The notes under the pieces were generated by a model, which worked only from the letters and a program-made list of their open reading frames with translations, made no database searches and was not told the DNA's origin. Positions 57,131-64,000 of a stretch of DNA of 64,000 nt are shown here, piece by piece. A program made the translations under genes and the position numbers. Within the stretch, counting starts at the first letter, position 1; every line of letters starts with the position of its first letter. Source of the stretch: Dipteronia dyeriana (taxonomy: Eukaryota > Streptophyta > Magnoliopsida > Sapindales > Sapindaceae); assembly GCA_032871835.1 (NCBI GenBank), contig CM065303.1, positions 24,182,001-24,246,000 on the forward strand. Direction: 5' to 3'.

Positions 57131-58885
57131 CCTATGTCTTTATGGTTGTCTTGATTTTTGTTGAGGAGCTTTCCTTCTTTGTTGTTGAGCAAGACTTGAT
57201 TGCTTCTTGGTTGATCTTGCATGATACGTGTCTTCTCTTTGTGAGCTTTCGGTTGAGGGAAGTTAACTTGAGGAGCCCTTGTAAGATGAGCTTGAGGTGG
57301 ACTTCTTGAAGCCACCTTCTCTTAAGCACTATTTGAACACTCTTCTAGATCAAGCTTCTTCCTAGGAGTTTGATGAGGAGAGGACCCATTGAAGTTTATA
57401 CTTCTTACAAAAATGGTCTTGCTTGGAGTGGAGGACATCTTGTCATCTTCAAACCTAAGCCCCTTCTTGTCACTTGGCCTCTTTCCAACATCTAACATGT
57501 GGTCAAGTTTCTTGGTTCTAGAGTTCATACTGGCCAACAACTCTCTAGCATCTTCAAGCTCTTTCTTTAACCCTTCTTCACTCCTCTTAGATCTTTCTAA
57601 CTTCATTTAGTTGATCAACTTGAGTTGAGAGGTCAAGGTTTTCTTCTTTTAATCTCTTGATCTCATTCTTATTCTTTAATCTTGAGCTCTCAAACTTAGC
57701 CATGTAGTCCTTGAGATCCATCCTATCCACACTTCCATTTATGGATTGTGATGAAGATCCATCATCACTTGAGTAGTCTTCCTCTTGACTATCATTCTCT
57801 TCTTCACTAGCATCTTTGCTCCTAAGAGAGGATGTAAATGCTATGAAGTTAGCCATGAGTTATTCATCATCCGAAGACTCATCTCATTCATTAGAGTTAT
57901 CACTTTCACTCCATGTGGCAGCCATCACTTTTCCCTTCTTCTTGTTCTTGTGATTTGCACATTCCGGGGCAAAGTGACCTATTCCACCACATTCATAGCA
58001 TTGGACTCCTTTCTTCTCGGTATTTTCTTACCTAGGCTCAAACTTTTTGAAGGGAGCCTTTTTCTTCAAGTCTTGACCATTGGATCCAAAGCCTTTCTTC
58101 TCGGACTTGTAGAATTTCTTGAACTTCCTCATTAGCAAGGCCATCTCTTCATCCAAGTCATCATCTTCCTCCTTCTTAACTTTGGAGGCTTTCAAAGCAA
58201 TATCTTTTTGCTTCTTTGATGGTGTGGGGTTAGGACATTTCCTATATTCATAAGCTAGAAGCCTCTCAATCACTTCACTAGGCTTCAAGTCTTTATACCC
58301 ACTATTCTCTTCCAAAGTCGTCACCTTATACTCAAATTTATCGGGTAGAGATCTCATAATCTTCTGCTTGATCTTCCTATCCGAATAAGGATCACCAAGT
58401 TGATGACTTTCGTTCACAATGTCCATCAAACTCACTTCAAAGTCGTTGAAGCACTCATTCTCATCCATCTTGAGCAATTCAAATTGTGTTTGGAGAACTT
58501 GAAGCTTCGATTCCTTAACCACCTCGGTTCCCTCATGTGCAACTTCTAGGATGTCCCATGCTTCCCTAGCTATCCTAGTATTTTGAACCAATTTGTATTG
58601 GTTATCATCCATTGCACAAATGATGGCATGCATTGCATTTCTATTCCACTTTGAAGCCTTAAACTCTTGTGCATTCCACTGAGCCTTTGGTTTGAGTACA
58701 TCATCTCCTCCATCTGCAGGAGTCATCATAGATGGAGTGTATCCATCTTCAACTGCCATTCATGCCCTGTCATGAATTTGGCATATGTACGACTCCATCT
58801 TGCCTTCCCAAGAGGTATAATTCAATCCGGTGAGGAGTGGAGGTCTGGTGCTGGAAGCTCCCTCATTGCCACCGTTTCCACTCAT
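57131..58885 (-). pseudogene. SIRE-like gag of copia E
   Basis: The start (complement of 58883-58885) reads MSGNGGNEGASSTRPPLLTG. A stop near 58760 replaces Trp in DRAWMAV (TGG to TGA). 58759-58028 is open (ESKLQVLQTQFELLKMDENE). Further breaks occur near 58028, 57880 and 57590. The knuckle, acidic tract and coiled-coil segment match copia B. Confidence 0.85.
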
Positions 58886-58994
58886 TGTGTTTATGAATGA
58901 ATGATATGAATGCAAGTGTATGAATGGTCAACACAAACACACAAAATGCAACACACACCAAAATGAGCAAGGATCACCTATGTATGTCTAGGAA

Positions 58995-59011
58995 CCTGCT
59001 CTGATACTAAT
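58995..59011 (-). other. Primer-binding site of copia E
   Basis: The complement reads attagtatcagagcagg, the initiator-Met tRNA-type site with one change. Confidence 0.85.
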
Positions 59012-59897
59012 TGAAACAAATAATATAGTGTGTAATATTAATCTAGAGGGGGGGTGAATAGATTTTAATTAACTTTTACCCAATTTTCGTTAAGAGTCAA
59101 GTTGATGAAAATACCTCTATCTAGTTACAAAGATACCACAAGTGTAATAAATGCAAAATTAGTAAAAACACTTGAGATATACGTGGAAACCCTCCAAATG
59201 GGAAAAACCATGGGCTGATGAGTGCGCCACACTAGAACCTCGAATCCACTAATGATAAAGGAAGTACAACCTAATCCCGGTTTAATCCTTCACCACTACC
59301 TAATCCCCATATAAGTGAACCTAGTTCATCATGCTTGCGCTTTAAGTTACCTACTCCCGGAAGCAACACAAGTCTTACTTCTCAATGAAGAGATAAAGTG
59401 TCCTAAGTGAATAAATGATGATATTCAATGAACAAACAAGGCTAGGAAACCCTATATGCTTATCTAGGATAATGAGATGACAATTAATACAATCCTAGAT
59501 ATCAAAAGCTAAATGACATGTTCAAGAAGCTTAGCTAAACATAGATCAAACAATCCTATGAAGCTATCACAATACAACACTCAATCATGGCATTACAACA
59601 ATCTCTAATTTGTATCTAAGAATGTTCTAAGAGTATACAAATAATTAAAGAGATGGTTTAGTAAGTAAAACACTTAACTTGTAAGAAGATAGTGAAGAAC
59701 TTACCAAACAAGATGTGATGAAGCAACCCTATCCATAGATGCACTCTAGATGAACTTAGATGTTGCAAGATGAAGATATAATGCTCATGGGAATGCTTTG
59801 AGTGATTAAAAATGAGTTCTTGGAAGTGTTTTTCCTTTGTAATGTGTTCTAATGAAAAAATGTGATATTCTGAACTCATATATGACCTTAAGGCATT

Positions 59898-59945
<48 letters not shown>

Positions 59946-60639
59946 CCAAACAAAGTGAGGTCGTTTTGGAAAAAATGTTCCAGCTTTCTCTATGTGCGCT
60001 AGTGACGTGCGCTGGTCGAGTAGCGCACCATCAGCGTATAGTCTATTTTTAAAAAAGGAGCTGAACGAGTGGCGCATCCCAATAGCGCAACACAAGAGCA
60101 GATTCTCTGGAATGTTTGCGTTGGTGAGCTTGCGCTAGACGAGTAGCGCACCACCAATGCACGCCTATATTTTTCAACTACGTGTGGGTGCAGTAGCGCA
60201 GCTCAGTGGCGCATGACTAGCGGTGGTCCACTGTGAATGTTACGCTGGTGAGGTACGCTGGTCGAGTAGTGCACCACCAGCGCAAGGCTTATTTTTTCAA
60301 CACTCAAATGCACAAAATCAATAAGTTCAAGAGTGATGAGATTGCATCCTATTCTAATGCCTAGCATGACATAAAACTTTCATAGCAAGATGCAAATAGG
60401 TCAACAAGAGTCATTTAAACTAAAATGCACACAAGTATACAATCAACATATATGATCAAGAGTTATACATGAATATGTGAGTGAGTGTGTGCAACTATCT
60501 CTTTAAAGTAAGTAAGCACAAGAATTTTACCTTCGGTGCTTCTCCTCTTGAGGTCTTGAGGGCCTAAGTTACCCTTACATAATACCCCAAAATGTGATTT
60601 GTTCACGAAATAAGCCAATCAACAATTGAGGACTTTACA
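59012..60639 (-). repeat. 5' LTR of copia E
   Basis: 1628 bases, slightly longer than the other LTR because of an (AT)20 run at 59901-59940 at the TATA position. The GC-rich block is at 59990-60290 and the CCAAAACGAC motif is the complement of 59960-59969. Confidence 0.95.
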
Positions 60640-60644
60640 AATCC

Positions 60645-61106
60645 TAGATAAGCATGAATGTCTTGACCTAGCATTTTTTCATATTCACTTAGGTTGTCAT
60701 TATCACTTCATTGCTGGTTAAGCTTGTGGCTATGTGATTAGTGCACAAGGTTTGTGATCCAAAATCACTATTAAGGCTCGTTGGGTGGAGTAAAAGGGTT
60801 AGTAACCGGAGGGTTAGACGGGAGGTCAACCTAGGTTGTAAACTTTTACTTAATAGTGGATTTTGAGGATCAAGGGTGGCGTTCTGAACAGTCTGTGGTT
60901 TTTCTCATTTGAAGGGTTTCCACGTATATATTGTGTGTTGTTATTGTTTTATGTTTGTTGTCTTTTATTTGACCATTTAGTAGAATGTGGTAGAATAGTT
61001 AATATTGATTAATTCGTAAAATTGGTGATTTATCGAATTAAAACCTATTCACCCCCCTCCCCCCCCCCCCTCTAGGTTATCGACATACACTTTCTAGGGA
61101 ATTTCA
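60645..61106 (+). repeat. 5' LTR of copia D, second part
   Basis: Resumes at tagataagcatgaatgtcttgacc, which in copia C follows attaatccta (near 38923). Ends ggaatttca at 61106, followed by a diverged primer-binding site attggtatcaaaacc (61107-61121). A run of about ten C lies near 61060-61070. Confidence 0.9.
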
Positions 61107-61245
61107 ATTGGTATCAAAACCGGTGCCTAGATATACTTAGGTGATCCGTACATTGTGTGTGTCTTACCTTGTGCATTTTGGTTGTTTGCATTTTGTGTTG
61201 TGCATTACATTTGCATCTTCATATCATTTATTACCCTCAAACATT

Positions 61246-63315
61246 ATGAGTGGAAACGGAAATAGTCATGAGGGGGCCTCAAGCACAAGACCCCATTTGC
61301 TCAATGGGGTGAATTATACTACTTGGAAGGCCAAGATGGAAGCCTATCTTTGCCAAATAGATGACCGTGCTTGGATGGCTATTGAAAACGGTTATACTCC
61401 TCCAACAATGACCACTGACGATGGTGTAGATGCTCTTAAGCCCAAGTCTAGTTGGAGTACTCAAGAGTTTGAAGCATCCAAGTGGAACAACAAGGCTATG
61501 CATGCCATCCTTTGTGCCATGGACGATAATCAATACAAGTTGTTCCAAAACACTAGGATTGCAAATGAGGCTTGGGACATTCTTCAAATGCCACATGAGG
61601 GAACCGAGGTAGTCAAGGACTGAAAGCTCCAAGTCCTTCAAATGCAATTTGAGATGATTAGGATGGAAGAGCATGAATGCTTCAATGACTTCCAAGTGAA
61701 GTTGATGGATATTTTCATCCAAAGCCATCAACTTGGTGACCCCTATTCAGATAAGAGAGTCAAGCAAAAAATTATGAGGTCACTTCTTTCAAGGTTTGAA
61801 TCAAAAGTGACGGCAATTGAAGAGAATAGTGAGTACAAGAATATGAAGCCAAGTGAATTCATTGGAAGACTTCTAGCTTATGAGTCAATATGGAACACCT
61901 CACCCACTCCTCCAAAGAAACAAAAGAGCATTGCCTTGAAGACCACTAAGGTTGAAGAAGATGAGGAGGACTCAGATGAATAAATGACCCTCATGGTTAA
62001 AAGATTTAAGAAATTCATGAAGTTTGAGAGGAAAGGTTTTGGGTCCAAGGGAAAGGATGTGAAAAAGAAAAATCCTTTCAAGAAGATGGAAAAGTTTCAA
62101 GAAAGTGACTCCAAAAAGGACATTCAATGCTATGAATGCAGTGGTTTTAGTCACATCGCTCCAGAATGTGCAAATTTAAAGAAGAAGAAGGGGAAGGCAA
62201 TGGCGGCTACTTGGAGTGATAGTGAAGACTTAGAAGAGGAAGAAAAATCTTCGGATGATGAAGATAGAGTTGCCAACTTTATTGCCTTCACAACATCTCA
62301 TAATGGCAAGGAAGTTGTGAGTGATAAGGAAGAAATAAGTGACTCTAGTGATGAGAGTACCTCTTTAACCTCTAGATTTGATATTGATGAGGAAATGGAC
62401 TATATAGACTTTATGAAGTTTTTTGAAAAGTCTAGATTGAAAAAGAAGAAGGAGATTCAAGAGTTGAAAAAGGAGAACCTAGAGTTGAATTTCAAGATTA
62501 CTCACTTGAGTGAGAAATTAAAGAGTGGAAAAGAGTTTGAAGAGAGTTTGAAGTTGGAGCTTGTGATCACTAAGAAGAATGAAGAAAACTTAAAGATTGA
62601 GCTTAGGGAGGTGAAAGAATTGGTTGCCAAGATAACATCCGGAACCGAGAGACTTGACAAGATGATATCATGTGGGAAGAGTCCTAATGATAAAACAGGC
62701 TTAGGGTATATTGAAGGCAAGGATGCCACTTCCTTGAAGAAGTCCATCTTTGTTAAAAGTCAAGAGGTCAAAGAGACTCAAGGTTCACACCAACAAATGA
62801 GATCGAATGAAGTTGGAGAATCATCAAAGCAAGCTCAAATGAAGGCTCAAACAAATTCTCAAGCTAAAGCTCATCCACCAAAAGCTAGAACACATCAAAC
62901 AAGACCTCAACTTCCAAGAAGTCCTCAAATTCAACAAAGAAGTTTTCATCCATAACTAATAAGAGAAGCTAATGTGGCTCAACCACAAAAGATGTTTCAA
63001 AGAAGAGATTCGGCTCAACACCAAAAGACAACTAATAGGATAGGGAAGTCTTCCATGCTTGCACAAGGATATGGTATGAATTCTTACTTTACTCCCATTT
63101 GTCATTATTGTGGTGTTGAAGGTCACATAAGGCCGAATTGTTTTAAATTTATTAAGTTGTGTCGTTTTGAAAGCATGATTGAGAAGAATATGCTTAGAAG
63201 AGCCAAAATGCATGCACCTAGGAATTTTAGAGCTAATGAACCCAAGGCTCCTAGAAATGACAATATTGCTACTAGGTGGACTAGAACAAATGAGTATGTT
63301 TTCCATGTGGCCTAA
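61246..63315 (+). pseudogene. SIRE-like gag of copia D
   Basis: ATG at 61246 (MSGNGNSHEGASSTRPHLLN). Stops at 61621 and 61981 and at 62953 interrupt it; otherwise long stretches are open (61984-62955, 323 codons). Knuckle CYECSGFSHIAPEC is intact for C/C/H/C. The coiled-coil text KKKKEIQELKKENLELNFKI follows. The second CCHC motif CHYCGVEGHIRPNC (about 63100-63141) is intact. A stop at 63313 precedes protease. Confidence 0.9.
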
Positions 63316-64000
63316 GTGGCGTTGAAGGCGAAAGCCTCTAACATTTGGTATCCTGATAGTGGGTGTTCTAGACACATGACCGAAAATAAGAGTTTCTTTG
63401 AAACTCTTGTTATGGAGGATGGTGGATTTGTCACCTTTGGTGATGGTTCACGTAAGAAGGTTTTAGAAAAAGGGGACATATCTATCCCCGGTTTACCCTC
63501 CTTACCTAATGTTTTTTATGAAGATGGCTTGCAAGCAAATCTTATTACCATATCACATTTAAGTGATTAAGGTTTTTCGATCATGTTTGGTAAAGTTGAT
63601 TGTTCTATTTTGAGAGAAGATGGACAAGTCCTAGTAAAAGGTAAGAGAATAAGTGACAATTGTTATTGTCTTGATTCCAATGGCATCTCTTGTAATTTGT
63701 CTAGTTGTGAACAAGTTGAATTGTGGCATCAAAGGTTAGGTCATATGAATTTCAAAGACTTGAAAGTTCTTGAGAGGTTGAAAGTTGTGAGAGGCCTTCC
63801 TAAGTTTGGAAATAGGATAGAAGAAGTTTATGGACCTTGTCAACAAGGAAAGCAAACTAAGAGTGTGCATAAGAAGGGTAAGTATCTTGTCACTAAGGAG
63901 CCATTAGAGCTTCTTCATATGGACCTTATGGGTCCTATGCAAACCTTCTATGAATTGTGGAAGGGTAGGAAGCCAAATGTTAGCTACTTCCACTCATTTG
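63316..64000 (+). pseudogene. Copia D pol, start, with internal deletion
   Basis: Protease text PDSGCSRHMTENKSFFETL is open to 63570, then a stop. Pre-integrase LWHQRLGHMNF is followed by VYGPCQQG, where the first zinc Cys has become Tyr. Integrase begins LLHMDLMGPMQT and then jumps at about 63945 to FYELWKGRKPNVSYFHSF. Compared with copia C, 426 bases containing the integrase core are gone. It continues beyond the window. Confidence 0.9.

Larger units (their letters stand above)
51724..60639 (-). mobile_element. SIRE/Maximus-like copia E, inverted, RNase H deleted
   Basis: 8916 bases with LTRs at both ends and the duplication AATCC at 51719-51723 and 60640-60644. On the minus strand the order is LTR, PBS, gag, protease, integrase, RT, 3' region, PPT and LTR. 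The RNase H region is missing. It belongs to the same family as copia B. It inserted into the LTR of copia D, so it is younger than D. Confidence 0.95.
50667..64000 (+). mobile_element. SIRE/Maximus-like copia D, continues past the window
   Basis: Its 5' LTR is in two pieces (50667-51723 and 60645-61106) around inverted element E. The primer-binding site, gag and part of pol follow. It is closely related to copia C in LTR, gag and pol. The 3' end is outside the window, so its target-site duplication cannot be checked; the five bases before it are aggtg. Confidence 0.9.

Overview
The window is plant nuclear DNA made almost entirely of nested and broken transposable elements. The evidence is Ty1/copia and Ty3/gypsy retrotransposons of plant lineages, primer-binding sites matching the 3' end of plant initiator-Met tRNA, a plant L1-type LINE with an RRM in ORF1 and an RNase H tail, and hAT-like non-autonomous DNA elements. 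I see no convincing host gene, no tRNA or rRNA gene and no CRISPR array. The pattern fits intergenic heterochromatin of a large-genome flowering plant. The species cannot be told from the sequence.

Layout. (1) 1-2112: AT-rich DNA with minisatellites and a long perfect hairpin. (2) 2113-7942: a degenerate Tork/Tnt1-like copia element on the + strand, with a foldback hAT-like insertion inside RT and a truncated 3' LTR. (3) 7943-24245: part of a Tat-lineage gypsy element on the minus strand (RNase H and integrase) carrying an antisense, apparently spliced gene on the + strand. It was invaded by a second minus-strand gypsy element with gag only (9714-16914, TSD ATATC), which in turn holds a solo copia-like LTR (14027-16702, TSD CCGAC). 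Another solo LTR splits its RNase H (22537-24036, TSD CTAGC). (4) 24250-27080: RNase H tail of a LINE, split by a 2.3-kb LTR-like insert. (5) 27081-35641: a truncated SIRE/Maximus-like copia (+) abutting a truncated, inverted second copia fragment (-). (6) 35642-50666: a LINE (ORF1 with RRM, endonuclease, RT) broken by a 691-bp hAT-like element (TSD TCTAGAGG), itself broken by a full-length 9.7-kb SIRE-like copia at 37831-47538 (TSD CCTGT). (7) 50667-64000: the left part of another SIRE-like copia whose 5' LTR is split by an inverted SIRE-like copia at 51724-60639 (TSD AATCC).

No element looks autonomous. Each reading frame has stops or frameshifts, catalytic residues are lost (YVND in two RTs), and domains have been deleted or duplicated. 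The target-site duplications give a clear relative order of insertions, up to three levels deep.

The least explained structure is in the LTRs. Several unrelated LTR families each carry, just upstream of the presumed TATA box, a roughly 150-330-bp GC-rich block of short inverted and direct repeats. The motif differs between families, and even between members of one family, while the position stays the same. In the SIRE-like LTRs the block is followed by a CCAAAACGAC motif about 17-20 bp before the TATA box. I read it as a fast-turnover U3 regulatory cassette; this is inference.
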